Positions 24,207 to 33,854 of a stretch of DNA of 64,000 nt are shown piece by piece (position 1 is the stretch's first letter; each line of letters begins with the position of its first letter). The translations under genes were made by a program, and so were the position numbers. Below the pieces are notes generated by a model. That model worked only from the letters and a program-made list of their open reading frames with translations, was not told the origin of the DNA and did not search any database. The DNA comes from Acidobacteriota bacterium. Its GTDB lineage: Bacteria > Acidobacteriota > Terriglobia > Acidiferrales > UBA7541. The stretch lies in contig DAHUXN010000046.1 in NCBI GenBank assembly GCA_027307115.1, positions 1 through 64,000 of the forward strand. Direction: 5' to 3'.

Positions 24207-25826
24207 TTAGATGCTCAGCTCCGCCTCACGGGACATGCGAGACAGATGCCAGTCGAATATGACCCGGGAAACGTAAACCGAAGTAAACAAATTAGCGAGT
24301 AAGCCGATAACCAGGGTGATGGCGAATCCCTTCACTGGACCCGTGCCGAACAGGAAAAGGAAGGCGGCGGAAACCAGCGTGGTGACGTGCGTGTCGATGA
24401 TGGTCACGAACGCCTTGTCGAACCCAATATCGACGGCCGAGGCGTTGGCCTTGCCGGCGCGCAGCTCTTCCCGGATGCGCTCGAAAATCAGCACGTTGGA
24501 ATCAACGCCCATGCCTATGGTCAAGACGACGCCGGCAATGCCGGGTAAAGTCAGAGTGGCGCCGGACACGGCCATGAAGGCAATCAAAATGACCAAGTTG
24601 AGCAGCAAGGCGACGACGGCGTTGATGCCGCTCAAGCGGTAATAAACAACCAGGAAAATCAGGACGGCGATGAGGCTGGCGATGGAGGCTTGCACGCCTT
24701 CGCGAATGGAATCATTGCCCAGGGATGGGCCGATGGTGCGCTCTTCGAGATATTTGATGGAGGCAGGAAGCGCGCCGGCGCGCAAAATGAGGCTAAGGTC
24801 CTTGGCGGAATCCTGAGTGAACTGCCCTTCGATTTCGCCTTGGTCGTCAATACGGCCCTGAATGACGGGTGCGCTCTGGACTTGATTGTCCAGGACAACA
24901 GCCATGCGATGGCCGAGATTCGAGCCCGTGAACGGACCAAAGCGCTTGGCGGCCACGGTGGAAACAGAGAAATGGACTTCGTAGAAACCGGGCTGATTGG
25001 GGTCAGGGCCGGGAGTCGCGCTGCGGAGGTCCGCGCCGGTGATGATGGGCGACCGGTTCAGCAACCACCAGACTTGCGCGCCGGATTGATCGGCTGACTC
25101 CGATTTGCCGGGAACGAGCTGGCTGCCCTGCGGCAGGACGCCGCTGTGCGCCGCCAAGGCCGCGGCTTCCGACGGGTACGGAGTATCGTCGAGAACCAAC
25201 TGGAAGCGCAATTGACCGCCCGCCTGAATGACTTGCTTGGCACGCGTAGGATCACCTTCGCCGGGAAGCTCGACGAGAATTTCGTTCTGGCCGCGGCCCG
25301 TGGGAGCAACGTTGGGTTCTTTCAAGCCGAGGGCGTTGATGCGGCGGCGAATGGTTTCGAGCGATTGGTCCATTGTTTGTTGCTGGAGGTCGGAAACGAC
25401 GGTGGGCTTCATGGTCATCAAGAAGCCGTTTTGCTCACCGGCGGCTTGAGAAAGAGTCCATTCGGGAAACTGATTTTGGACCAGGGCTTGCAGCGCGCCG
25501 GTGGAAGCGGGAGCCACGTTGCGAACGAGAATTTGGGTGTCGCTGACTTCGCGGATTTCGCCGGTTACTATGTTTTGCTTATGAAGCTGGTCGTTGAGGG
25601 CATCAATGGCCTGGTCGCGATGGTTGGCGACGGCTTCCTGAACCTGTACTTGCAAGACGAGATGGCTGCCACCGCGAAGGTCGAGGCCGAGCTGCATGCG
25701 ATTTGAAAAATTGTCGGCCATCTGGCCCCAGGAAGTGGGAAAGGAAGGCAGGCCAAACAGGGCATAAAAGCAAATCAGAACGATGACCAGAATAAAGATC
25801 GCTTTCCATCTAAGGTTCGAATTCAT
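24207..25826 (-). CDS. secD: Protein translocase subunit SecD
   Basis: Membrane protein that works with SecF after SecA-driven translocation. The 539 residues contain the N-terminal membrane segment, the LGLDLRGGSHLVLQV signature, a large periplasmic P1 domain with INALGLKEPNVAPTGRGQNEILVELPG, and the C-terminal membrane bundle with GVVLTIGMGVDSNVLIFERIREEL and SVYVSRVIFDW. It follows yajC after nine bases. The order tgt-yajC-secD-secF is the classical one. Confidence 0.98.
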   Translation of the reverse strand: MNSNLRWKAIFILVIVLICFYALFGLPSFPTSWGQMADNFSNRMQLGLDLRGGSHLVLQVQVQEAVANHRDQAIDALNDQLHKQNIVTGEIREVSDTQILVRNVAPASTGALQALVQNQFPEWTLSQAAGEQNGFLMTMKPTVVSDLQQQTMDQSLETIRRRINALGLKEPNVAPTGRGQNEILVELPGEGDPTRAKQVIQAGGQLRFQLVLDDTPYPSEAAALAAHSGVLPQGSQLVPGKSESADQSGAQVWWLLNRSPIITGADLRSATPGPDPNQPGFYEVHFSVSTVAAKRFGPFTGSNLGHRMAVVLDNQVQSAPVIQGRIDDQGEIEGQFTQDSAKDLSLILRAGALPASIKYLEERTIGPSLGNDSIREGVQASIASLIAVLIFLVVYYRLSGINAVVALLLNLVILIAFMAVSGATLTLPGIAGVVLTIGMGVDSNVLIFERIREELRAGKANASAVDIGFDKAFVTIIDTHVTTLVSAAFLFLFGTGPVKGFAITLVIGLLANLFTSVYVSRVIFDWHLSRMSREAELSI

Positions 25827-25835
25827 TTCGGGCCG

Positions 25836-26159
25836 CTAACTCTCCTTGTTGGCTTCGGGCTGGAGCCCGGCAATGGCGCTGCGCGCTACGCGAATCTTTA
25901 CTTGTTCAGCGATGCGAAGCTGGACGGATTCAGGGTCGAGGCCGACTACTGTGCCGTAAACGCCGCCGTTGGTGATGACCTTGTCGCCATTTTTCAGCGC
26001 GGCGATCATCGCGGCGAGTTTTTTCTGGCGGCGCTGCGCGGGAAGAATCATCAGGACGTACAAAATGATAAGGATGAGGATGAACGGGAGAATGGCCACG
26101 AGGCCGCCGGCGGACTGCTGCGCCACTAGAGATAGATCAACCCAAGGGCCGTGCAACAT
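25836..26159 (-). CDS. yajC: Preprotein translocase accessory subunit YajC
   Basis: Small membrane protein associated with SecDF. The 107 residues contain one membrane segment (VAILPFILILIILYVLMILP) followed by the family signature AQRRQKKLAAMIAALKNGDKVITNGGVYG and a short cytoplasmic beta-rich domain. Located between tgt and secD as in most bacteria. Confidence 0.97.
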   Translation of the reverse strand: MLHGPWVDLSLVAQQSAGGLVAILPFILILIILYVLMILPAQRRQKKLAAMIAALKNGDKVITNGGVYGTVVGLDPESVQLRIAEQVKIRVARSAIAGLQPEANKES

Positions 26160-26283
26160 TGTCTTTCACTCCGTCATGTACAGGCGCTGCGAACCCGCTT
26201 GAAACATACCGCGTGATTCTTTACTTGCCGAAACAGCCAATCCTCAATGCTGATGAGAACGCTTATGAGGCTGTGGCTGCGGT

Positions 26284-27435
26284 TCATCTGTTCGATTCCG
26301 TGCTCGATTCGGGCACATTGTTTTCGAGACGAGCCTGAAGGTCGGAACAGAATCCCGCGAGGTTCCCAAAACGGATAGACTTGCGGATTTCAGCCATGAT
26401 GTCAAGGTAAAAGTAGACGTTGTGGAGGGTGGCGAGGGTTGCTCCGAGAATTTCGTTGGAGAGAAAGAGATGGCGCAGATAGGCGCGCGAATAGCGGCGG
26501 CAAGCGGGGCAAAGGCATTCAGGGTCGATGGGGCGCGGGTCTTTTGCGTAACAAGCGTTCTTGATGAGGATGCGGCCGTGCCAGGTGAAAAGGCAAGCGT
26601 GGCGGGCGCTGCGCGTGGGCAGGACGCAATCCATCATGTCGACGCCGCGCGCGACGTAGTCGGCGATTTGTTTGGGGCGGCCCACACCCATGAGGTACCG
26701 CGGCTTTTCGGCGGGAAGAAGAGAAGTTACTTGCTCGGTTATTTTGCAGGTGACGTTGTGAGGTTCGCCGACGGCGAGGCCGCCGATGGCGTAGCCGGGA
26801 AAATCGAGAGCGACGAGGTCACTGGCGGATTTGCGGCGCAGATGCGCGTGCGCGCCGCCTTGAACGATGCCGAACATCATTTGACGCTGCGCGTCTCCGT
26901 GCTTGCTGAAATAGTCGAGCGAGCGTCCGGCCCATGCGAGTGTGCGCGCGGCAGCAGAGGCGGCGCGGTCTTCGGAGGAGGATGATTCGATGCATTCGTC
27001 GAGGACCATGATGATGTCCGAGCCGAGGGCGAGCTCGATTTCGATGGCGCGTTCGGGAGAGAGGAAATGCCCGGAGCCGTCGATGTGCGAGCGGAAGGTG
27101 ACGCCGTCGTCGGTGACTTTGCGGAGATCGGCGAGGCTGAAGACTTGGTAGCCGCCGGAGTCGGTGATGATGGGATGCGGCCAGGACATGAATTTATGGA
27201 GGCCGCCCAGTTCGCGAATCAGTTCGGCACCGGGGCGAAGATACAAATGGTAGGTGTTGGCGAGGATGATTTGAGCGCCGAGGGCTTCGAGAGACTCCTG
27301 CGTTAGCCCCTTGACTGTGCCGAGCGTGCCGACGGGCATGAACGCTGGTGTGTCGATGACGCCGTGCGGAGTTTCCAGGCGGCCGAGGCGCGCGCCGGTT
27401 GGGTCGGTCGCCAGAACTTCAAAACGAAACGGCAT
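26284..27435 (-). CDS. tgt: Queuine/preQ1 tRNA-ribosyltransferase
   Basis: Exchanges guanine 34 of GUN-anticodon tRNAs for preQ1. The 383-residue enzyme has ITDSGGYQVFSL with the active-site Asp, GIVQGG, GGLAVGEP, VDMMDCVLPTRSARHA with the nucleophile Asp, and a zinc site in CLCPACRRYSRAYLRHL. Start: ATG at 27435 (MPFRFEVLATDPTGARLG), the standard N-terminus. It follows the Yip1-domain gene by 12 bases and precedes yajC. No queA is present in the window. Confidence 0.97.
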   Translation of the reverse strand: MPFRFEVLATDPTGARLGRLETPHGVIDTPAFMPVGTLGTVKGLTQESLEALGAQIILANTYHLYLRPGAELIRELGGLHKFMSWPHPIITDSGGYQVFSLADLRKVTDDGVTFRSHIDGSGHFLSPERAIEIELALGSDIIMVLDECIESSSSEDRAASAAARTLAWAGRSLDYFSKHGDAQRQMMFGIVQGGAHAHLRRKSASDLVALDFPGYAIGGLAVGEPHNVTCKITEQVTSLLPAEKPRYLMGVGRPKQIADYVARGVDMMDCVLPTRSARHACLFTWHGRILIKNACYAKDPRPIDPECLCPACRRYSRAYLRHLFLSNEILGATLATLHNVYFYLDIMAEIRKSIRFGNLAGFCSDLQARLENNVPESSTESNR

Positions 27436-27447
27436 TCACCGAGTGTA

Positions 27448-28206
27448 TCAGGAGAACATTGCGGCGATGCCCGTGAAGAACAGCGTAAAGCCGATATAAA
27501 CGCCCAACGTGATCGTGAGCGCTTTTCCGAAGCTTATCTTTTTCGGATTTGCCGCCGAAAACGCCACTGCGACTAGCACTACGGACCACAAAACGAAGAT
27601 ATCCACCGACGATGCTAAACCCAACTTCCACAATGCAGCATCCGAAGGAACGAGAGCGCTCAAGTTTGAGGCGACGAAGTTCTGCGGGTCGATTGCGCTC
27701 GGATCCTTCACGAGAACAATCGGTATTCCGAGAAGCGCTTTTATGCCCAGAGGCAAAAGACCGTAATTGACCAAACTGAACGATTGGTGAAACGTGAAGC
27801 CACCACCCGCCAGATTAAACAAACCGAGATAGATTCCCGCAAGCACCAACGCGAGGAGAGCCGTTCCGATGACGCCTGTAACATAATTAGTGATCTTAGC
27901 GCTTATCGCTTGGCGGTTGAAGGCCGCTTGCTGCTGGTCGGGCGGAAGCTTGTCAATCTGCGCGGAAGCGAAATGGCTCTTCTCGATTCGCTGGTGTGCT
28001 ACTTGCGCCCAGTCCAATCTCTGGCCCATGACGACGGTAAGCGCAATACTGATTAGCGTTATCAAGAGGAGCGGCGCGAGCCAGCTGGGTTTGCGGGCGA
28101 TGTCCTCGAAGGTTGGGCGCGGATTTACGAGCGCGCCGATGAGCCTGCCGAATGCGCCAATGTGTTGCTGAGGGGCCTCGGGCACCGCCGCCGTTGTTGT
28201 CGCCAT
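27448..28206 (-). CDS. Yip1-domain membrane protein
   Basis: A 252-residue inner-membrane protein with five or so hydrophobic segments, matching the Yip1/DUF1282 pattern: IGALVNPRPTFEDIARKPSWLAPLLLI at the start is the recurring bacterial signature of this family. The membrane segments include IGTALLALVLAGIYLGLFNLA and ALTITLGVYIGFTLFFTGIAAM. Its function is unknown. It lies immediately upstream of tgt on the same strand and is the first gene of the tgt-sec-ton run. Confidence 0.85.
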   Translation of the reverse strand: MATTTAAVPEAPQQHIGAFGRLIGALVNPRPTFEDIARKPSWLAPLLLITLISIALTVVMGQRLDWAQVAHQRIEKSHFASAQIDKLPPDQQQAAFNRQAISAKITNYVTGVIGTALLALVLAGIYLGLFNLAGGGFTFHQSFSLVNYGLLPLGIKALLGIPIVLVKDPSAIDPQNFVASNLSALVPSDAALWKLGLASSVDIFVLWSVVLVAVAFSAANPKKISFGKALTITLGVYIGFTLFFTGIAAMFS

Positions 28207-28594
28207 GATTGATTCCTCCCACCAAAGGAATTTTCCGCGCTTGCGTCGAGGACATTACGCAGGAGCGGCTCTAAAGTTTCGGGTGGCGGGAGTCTAGCGC
28301 AAAATGGTGCGGAGGTGTAGCGGTTTTCAAGATGGCCGGTTTCAATCGCTCGCTCGCGCCTCCAGAGATCAAATAGCATGGAATAGTGGCTCGCAGGAGG
28401 TCTTCGCAATACTGCGCAATATGGGGTTAGGGGGATTCCGCGTCGAAGAAAACCCGCACCCTTAAACACCAAAGGGATGCGGCACCCACAGTGATTTCGG
28501 CCGTGCCAGGGGCAGAAATCGTGTGTGGTATCATCACGCCTGGCGTGATGTCAATGGGGCAACGTTGCGAATTGCAAAAGAGCGGCCACCCTCT
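28207..28594. other. Gene-free 388 bp, divergent promoter region
   Basis: Lies between divergent genes and so should hold both promoters. A family B repeat is at 28446-28489. No other supported feature. Confidence 0.55.
28446..28489. repeat. Palindromic interspersed repeat, family B
   Basis: AAAACCCGCACCCTTAAACA and CCAAAGGGATGCGGCACCC can pair through CCGCACCCTT/AGGGATGCGG. Confidence 0.7.
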
Positions 28595-29680
28595 ATGACG
28601 TTGTCGGTCATCTTACTGAGCCTGCTTGCTATTTCCCAGTCCCGGGCGTCACGGATGCGAATTGAGGTTCCGGCTTACGCAGTTAATCCGCATGAAGTGG
28701 ATGACGTCTTCTTTCTCGATTCGCGGCATGGTTGGGTCGTCCTCGAAGATCACAAACGGAACCGCCGCGATCTGTTTCGAACCAACGATGGCGGAAAGAC
28801 CTGGACAGAACTGAACGCTCCCTGCGGTATTGGCCAGACATACTTCGTTGATTCTCAAGTCGGCTGGGCTCTGCGAGGCGTCAAATCGCGCGGACGGTAC
28901 TATTCTTACTTGCTTCGAAGTCGCGATGGCGGCACAACATGGCAACAAACAACAACTGAGCCACTCGAAGCGAAGCTCTCGCCTGGCGAGTTCGTTGTGG
29001 GTATGGCCTACAGTGACGACAAGGTGGGTTGGTTCATTAGTTCGGGAAGTGGTCCTGCCGGGTCTGCCTTAATCACCCGGGACGGGGGAAAGTCCGTGCA
29101 GGTCTTGCAGATGCCGACGGATGAACGAAATTATCTAGGAATTTTTGCGCTTCCGACTGGACGCGCTTGGATACTAGGGAGCAATGATATCCTCGCGACG
29201 GATGATTCTGGTAAGACATGGGAACAGCAATTCGACTGGATCGAACCCCCTTACAAGTCAATCCAGACTCTCCTAGAATCCGCCTACTTCTTTCCAGATG
29301 GCCATGGATGGGTAGTGGGGCAAGAGATCGATGAGGGCATTATCATTTCCACATCTAATTTCGGGCGGCATTGGAAGCAGGTTTACAAGTCTCGTAACGT
29401 CCCAGATCTTCAGAGTGTGTACTTCTCAGATGAGGACAATGGTTGCGCCGTCGGATTGCAGGAATCACTCGTTTGTACGCGAGATGGCGGCTCAACATGG
29501 GCAAACAGAAAAGTCCTGCCTCTGCCTAAACGAACTCAGGCTAACTTCTTCATCAAAATAGTGATGTCGAAGTCAGGAAGAGGTTTCGTCCTGCGGGCCG
29601 GTGGTTTTCTCTACGAAACAAACGATGGTGGGCAAACCTGGCATGAATTCGACCTCCTGGCTGCCGCACTAAAGAAATAG
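28595..29680 (+). CDS. Secreted Asp-box (BNR/Ycf48-like) beta-propeller protein
   Basis: A 361-residue exported protein. The signal peptide MTLSVILLSLLAISQSRAS decides the start at 28595; a frame opening 24 codons earlier would bury it. The mature protein carries about seven Asp-box motifs of the S/T-x-D-G-G-x-T-W type: RTNDGGKTW, RSRDGGTTW, TRDGGKS, ATDDSGKTW, STSNFGRHW, TRDGGSTW and ETNDGGQTW, each followed by a strand, which is the pattern of sialidase-type or Ycf48/HCF136 propellers. No catalytic sialidase residues are evident, so a binding or assembly role is likelier. It stands alone on the plus strand. Confidence 0.85.
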   Translation: MTLSVILLSLLAISQSRASRMRIEVPAYAVNPHEVDDVFFLDSRHGWVVLEDHKRNRRDLFRTNDGGKTWTELNAPCGIGQTYFVDSQVGWALRGVKSRGRYYSYLLRSRDGGTTWQQTTTEPLEAKLSPGEFVVGMAYSDDKVGWFISSGSGPAGSALITRDGGKSVQVLQMPTDERNYLGIFALPTGRAWILGSNDILATDDSGKTWEQQFDWIEPPYKSIQTLLESAYFFPDGHGWVVGQEIDEGIIISTSNFGRHWKQVYKSRNVPDLQSVYFSDEDNGCAVGLQESLVCTRDGGSTWANRKVLPLPKRTQANFFIKIVMSKSGRGFVLRAGGFLYETNDGGQTWHEFDLLAAALKK

Positions 29681-29844
29681 GGGCTCATGGCAACCGGTAT
29701 ACATCTTCTCGGGCGCGAAGGTCATCGCTGACACCAACAGCCTGCCTCAAGCTCTCCTGAGCTGCTCCCGAAGTTTGCGCAATGAATCATACGACGTTTG
29801 AACCTCATGAGCTGATAGCTTTTGGTTCTGGGTTGGTTCCGAAT

Positions 29845-30115
29845 TCAAGGCAAGCGAGGGACGGCGGCGAGGAGGGTTTGGGTGTAGGGATGCTCGGGCG
29901 CGGAGAGGACGTGGGCGGCCGAGCCTGTCTCGACGAAACGGCCCGCTTGCATGACAGCGACGCGGGAGGCGAGTTGCGCGACCACGGGGAAGCTGTGCGA
30001 AATCAAGAGCAGCGTGAGGGAAAATTCGAGCTGGAGCTTCTCGAGCAACTCGAGGATTTGCGCGCCGATGGAGACGTCGAGGGCGGAAACGGGTTCGTCG
30101 GCGACGACAAGTTCC
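29845..30115 (-). pseudogene. Duplicated 3' fragment of dppF-type ABC ATPase
   Basis: About 262 bases match the 3' end of the intact gene at 33060-33854 at high identity and in the same orientation. The encoded residues include [37 protein letters not shown] and [14 protein letters not shown] with its own TGA stop. The similarity begins abruptly at 30115 (equivalent to 33335), after the conserved ADEPVSALD region, and everything upstream (Walker A, signature) is absent. No start or ribosome site can rescue it. The two copies bracket the kinase gene. Confidence 0.88.
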
Positions 30116-30120
30116 TATAC

Positions 30121-30175
30121 CGCGTCAAAGAAAAACCCGCACCCTTTGCACAAAACGCAAAGAGCGGTACCCGCC
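30121..30175. repeat. Palindromic interspersed repeat, family B
   Basis: AAAAACCCGCACCCTTTGCA, then CAAAACGCAAAGAGCGGTACCC. It starts six bases from the break point of the dppF fragment. Confidence 0.65.
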
Positions 30176-30214
30176 GCCACATCGAGGATGAGTTCCTCCA
30201 TGTGTGGTTCAATA

Positions 30215-32722
30215 TTAATAAATTGATTCTGGAAAGCCCACCTTTTGCGCCAGACGCCGGAAGCGCGGATCGGAATGCAAGGACATCAGTCGCGGGTCGT
30301 TCGCCAGATTGGGCATGCACACGTCCCTATCGTCATAGGCTCTATCGAAGTATTGAAAGGCGGTGTCGTTGTCACCTAGAGCAACGTAAATCGCGCCCAA
30401 CTCATAGAGGCAGACATATTCCGTCTTCGCTCGTTTCTTGAGTGTCTCGATGATTTCCATTGCTGCTTTACGGATCCCGGCGTGGGCCTCTACGCCAGCC
30501 AGTATCTCCAGGTTGTAATTGTTAGAGGGATCGAGATCGACCCCTTTCCGTGCTTCGGCCAGCGCTGAATCGAATTGCTTGCGCTCCATGGCGATTAGCG
30601 CCAGAACGCTATGTGGCCATCCCCATTCCGGGTTGATTTCCAGATCCTTGCGGCATTGCTCGACTGCCAACTCGTACTGATGGGCGAGGTAAAGCGTAAA
30701 TGCGCGGTCAGATAGGAAGTTCTCTCCCGTCGAAAGCGGATCGAGCGCCTCCACACTCGTGATTTCCCTTGCGGCATCTTGCTCCTTGCCTAAAGCTGCG
30801 TCATAGAAGGCGAGATTTTCGCGTGCCACAACGGAGTTCGGATCGAGTTCGAGCGCCCGTGCAATTTCTTTTCGGGCATCATCCCACTTCCAATCATAAT
30901 TTATGTAGATGCTGGCGAGCGCCGCATGAGCTTCGGCTAGGTTGTCGTCGAGAGCGAGGGCTTTCATCACCTCGTCACGGGCTTTCGGGGACGCTTCTCG
31001 GGGCGCAATGTAATTCACCGTCATGGACATGTAGCTGTTGGCGATCCCCAGATATGCCTGGGCGAATTTCGGCTGTTTTTGAATTGCTTGATTGAAATAA
31101 TCGATGGCCTTTCGCAATTCGGGCAGCGTAGCTTTCCGGAGATGAAACTGTCCCAGCAGGTATGCGTCATGCGCTTCGGGATCGATGGTAGCCGCGGACG
31201 CGAGGCGCCGTTGCTCCTGCGGCGTCACCGCGATTTGAATCTCTTCTGCGATGGCTTCGGCGGCCTTGCTCTGCAACCCCAACACATCTCTCAGGTTGCC
31301 ATCATAAGTCTGCGCCCAAATGGTGCGATCCGCAGGCGCATTAATCAGTTGGGCAGAAATGCGCACGCGGTCTCCCGCTTTCTCCACGGACCCTGCCACG
31401 ACGGCGTCCACGCCAAGCTCGTCGGCAATAGCCGGCAGCGTTTTCTTTGAGCCCTTGAAGGCCATCGAAGAAGTCCGTGAAATTACGCGCAGCGCGCTGA
31501 TTGTCGAAAGCTTCGTAATCAGTTCTTCGGTCATTCCGTCGGCAAAATACTCCTGCTGCGGATCGCCCGAAAGATTCTCCAGCGGCAGCACGGCGAGAGA
31601 GCGAATTCCGGAAGCGCGCGGCGCCGTCTCCGCCCTTTTCCCTGTCGGCGCATGCGCCTTGGTCAGGAAATCGTCACGGAATCCCCCCAGGTTAAAGATA
31701 AACGCCGTCAGGAAGGCCATCGCCACGAAAATTGCCATTGCGTATCCCAAGCGTGCCCCGAAAGGAGAAGGAGAGCGGCCCGCCCTTGCGGATTCGTTCG
31801 CACCGTATGCGCCGGGCGCCCGGCTCGAATCGGAATGTCGCTCTCCCGCTACGACCGAACCGTCCAAATCCCGCTTCAGCCGCTGCAAATCCGTGCGCAT
31901 TTCCGCGGCGCTCTGGTAACGCAGCTTCCTGTCCTTCTCCAGCGCCTTGTGGATGATCTCCTCGAGTTTCGCTGGAACCGAAGAATTCAGCCGTACCGGC
32001 GCTACCGGAGCGCGATTCAAAATCGCTTCGGCCACTACGGCGAAAGTTTCCCCGCGAAACGGCAACGCTCCGGTCACCATCTCGTACAGCACAATTCCAA
32101 ACGAAAACAAATCCGTTCGCGCGTCCAGTGCTTCCCCGCGCACTTGCTCCGGCGACATGTGCGTGAACGTGCCCATCACCGCGCCGAGTCGCGTCAGTTG
32201 CTCCAACTCGTCGGCTGTGGGCGCCGCCGAGAGATGGGGCGCGTTACCCCCAGGAGCCTGCTTCGCCAGCCCGAAATCCAAAATTTTCACGTGTCCGCGC
32301 GCGGTCACGAAAATATTGGCTGGCTTGATGTCCCTGTGAATGATTCCCTTCATGTGCGCCGCATCCAGCGCGTCGCCCATTTCAATCGCCGGTTCCAGCG
32401 TTTCTTCTATCCGCAACGGTCTGCCTGCGATCCGCTCCTTCAGCGTTTCGCCTTCCAGAAATTCCATCGCAATGAACTGCTGGCCATCCTGCTGGCCAAT
32501 GTCGTAAATCGTGCAGATATTCGGATGATTCAGTGCTGACGCCGCTTGGGCCTCGCGGTAGAATCGCTGCAGCGACACGGAATCGGTCGCGACGCCAGCG
32601 GGAAGGAATTTCAGCGCGACCGTGCGATGCAGACGTGTGTCCTCGGCTTTGTAGACCACGCCCATCCCGCCACCACCCACTTTCGCGATGATGCGGTAGT
32701 GCGATATGGTTCCGCTAATCAT
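30215..32722 (-). CDS. Ser/Thr protein kinase with TolB-like and TPR domains
   Basis: An 835-residue membrane-linked kinase. Residues 8-270 form a Hanks-type kinase: [13 protein letters not shown] loop, VALKFL lysine, [10 protein letters not shown] catalytic loop, DFGLAK, and [12 protein letters not shown] membrane segment ([20 protein letters not shown]) follows at about 325-345. The part outside has a TolB/FlgO-type domain starting [22 protein letters not shown] and SGSV-like repeats of [21 protein letters not shown] type, then at least five TPR units to the C-terminus. This architecture is a hallmark of Acidobacteriota. It lies between a dppF fragment and intact dppF, which is no normal operon. 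Confidence 0.95.
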   Translation of the reverse strand: MISGTISHYRIIAKVGGGGMGVVYKAEDTRLHRTVALKFLPAGVATDSVSLQRFYREAQAASALNHPNICTIYDIGQQDGQQFIAMEFLEGETLKERIAGRPLRIEETLEPAIEMGDALDAAHMKGIIHRDIKPANIFVTARGHVKILDFGLAKQAPGGNAPHLSAAPTADELEQLTRLGAVMGTFTHMSPEQVRGEALDARTDLFSFGIVLYEMVTGALPFRGETFAVVAEAILNRAPVAPVRLNSSVPAKLEEIIHKALEKDRKLRYQSAAEMRTDLQRLKRDLDGSVVAGERHSDSSRAPGAYGANESARAGRSPSPFGARLGYAMAIFVAMAFLTAFIFNLGGFRDDFLTKAHAPTGKRAETAPRASGIRSLAVLPLENLSGDPQQEYFADGMTEELITKLSTISALRVISRTSSMAFKGSKKTLPAIADELGVDAVVAGSVEKAGDRVRISAQLINAPADRTIWAQTYDGNLRDVLGLQSKAAEAIAEEIQIAVTPQEQRRLASAATIDPEAHDAYLLGQFHLRKATLPELRKAIDYFNQAIQKQPKFAQAYLGIANSYMSMTVNYIAPREASPKARDEVMKALALDDNLAEAHAALASIYINYDWKWDDARKEIARALELDPNSVVARENLAFYDAALGKEQDAAREITSVEALDPLSTGENFLSDRAFTLYLAHQYELAVEQCRKDLEINPEWGWPHSVLALIAMERKQFDSALAEARKGVDLDPSNNYNLEILAGVEAHAGIRKAAMEIIETLKKRAKTEYVCLYELGAIYVALGDNDTAFQYFDRAYDDRDVCMPNLANDPRLMSLHSDPRFRRLAQKVGFPESIY

Positions 32723-33059
32723 TGCAGGACCTTGCCGAGATGTTAGCTGGAATTTCCCTTTTTGAGATTCCCACTTGGCCCGAAAGCCTAGCCATCGTGT
32801 CCCGTCGTGTCAAGCGGGAGTCGCGCTGGGCCCTTTGGGGTGGCAGTGCAGATCGTTTTGGCCGTTCTGTGGAGCCGTTTTGCCCGCCCCAGTTCTGCCT
32901 CGCCGCTGACACTTCCCCCACTCGATGGCTTCCCAGTGTTCGCTTCCTTTCTATTCTGTTTCGCTTCTGTCAGCGTCAACCTCACAACACCAGCGCGCAA
33001 CAGGCGTTTGCGCGCCTTGCAGCGAACTACAAAGAGTGCGCTCCGACAGGATTTTTGGC
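32723..33059. other. Gene-free 337 bp upstream of the kinase
   Basis: Holds the kinase leader. Two frames of 120-odd codons cross it on the plus strand but have no ribosome site and run into the antisense of dppF, so I do not accept them. Nothing else seen. Confidence 0.5.
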
Positions 33060-33854
33060 TTACACGGGGAGCTTGGGGACGGCGGCGAGGAGGGTTTGCG
33101 TGTAGGGGTGGTCGGGAGACGAGAGGACGCGGGCGGCTGAGCCTGTCTCGACGAAGCGGCCCGCTTGCATGACGGCGACGCGGGAGGCGAGTTGCGCGAC
33201 CACGGGGATACTGTGCGAAATCAGGAGCAGCGTGAGAGAAAATTCGCGCTGGAGCTTTTCGAGGAGTTCGAGGATTTGCGCGCCGATGGAAACGTCGAGC
33301 GCGGAGACGGGTTCGTCGGCAACGACAAGTTCCGGGCGGAGAATCAGCGCGCGGGCGATGCCGATGCGCTGGCGCTGGCCGCCGGAAAATTCGTGAGGGA
33401 AGCGGCGAAGGATTTCCGCGTCGAGGCCGACGGCTTCGAGAGTTTCGGCGATGCGCTCGCGACGGGCGACGCGGGTTAGTTGCGGCTCGTGGATTTCGAG
33501 CGGCTCGCCGACGATGGCTTCGACGCGCATACGCGGGTCAAGCGAGGACATGGGATCCTGGAAGACGATTTGCATGCGGCGGCGAAAGAAGCGCATTTGG
33601 GAGCCGTGTGCGGCGAGCCAGTCTTCTCCAGCGAAGCGAATCTCGCCAGCGTCAGGCTCGATTAGGCGGAGCAGCATGCGAGCGAGGGTTGTCTTGCCGC
33701 AGCCGGATTCGCCGACGATGCCGAAAGTTTCGCCGCGGAGAATTTCCAGGCTGACACCGTCAACGGCTTGCGTGCGGCCTTGCGTGTTTTCCCAGGCTGC
33801 GCCGGAGACGGTGAAGGCTTTGCGCAGATTGCGGGCTTCGAGAAGGGGCGTCAT
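33060..33854 (-). CDS. dppF: Peptide/nickel ABC transporter ATP-binding protein (DppF/OppF type)
   Basis: One of two ATPases of a dipeptide/oligopeptide importer. The 264 residues show Walker A GESGCGKTTLARML, signature FSGGQRQRIGIARAL, Walker [12 protein letters not shown], the H-switch LLISHSIPV, and the C-terminal [12 protein letters not shown] motif that marks the oligopeptide subfamily. It is short, ending right after that motif. Upstream on the same strand, past a repeat cluster and a methyltransferase gene, lies the partner dppD. No permease or binding protein gene is in the window. Confidence 0.95.
   Translation of the reverse strand: MTPLLEARNLRKAFTVSGAAWENTQGRTQAVDGVSLEILRGETFGIVGESGCGKTTLARMLLRLIEPDAGEIRFAGEDWLAAHGSQMRFFRRRMQIVFQDPMSSLDPRMRVEAIVGEPLEIHEPQLTRVARRERIAETLEAVGLDAEILRRFPHEFSGGQRQRIGIARALILRPELVVADEPVSALDVSIGAQILELLEKLQREFSLTLLLISHSIPVVAQLASRVAVMQAGRFVETGSAARVLSSPDHPYTQTLLAAVPKLPV

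Noticed and set aside
28125-28472. 115-codon minus-strand frame upstream of the Yip1-domain gene
   Set aside because: It crosses the start of the Yip1-domain gene and a family B repeat, and lacks any start signal.
32722-33105. 127-codon plus-strand frame between the kinase and dppF
   Set aside because: No ribosome site, Arg- and Ser-rich composition, and it runs into the antisense of dppF.
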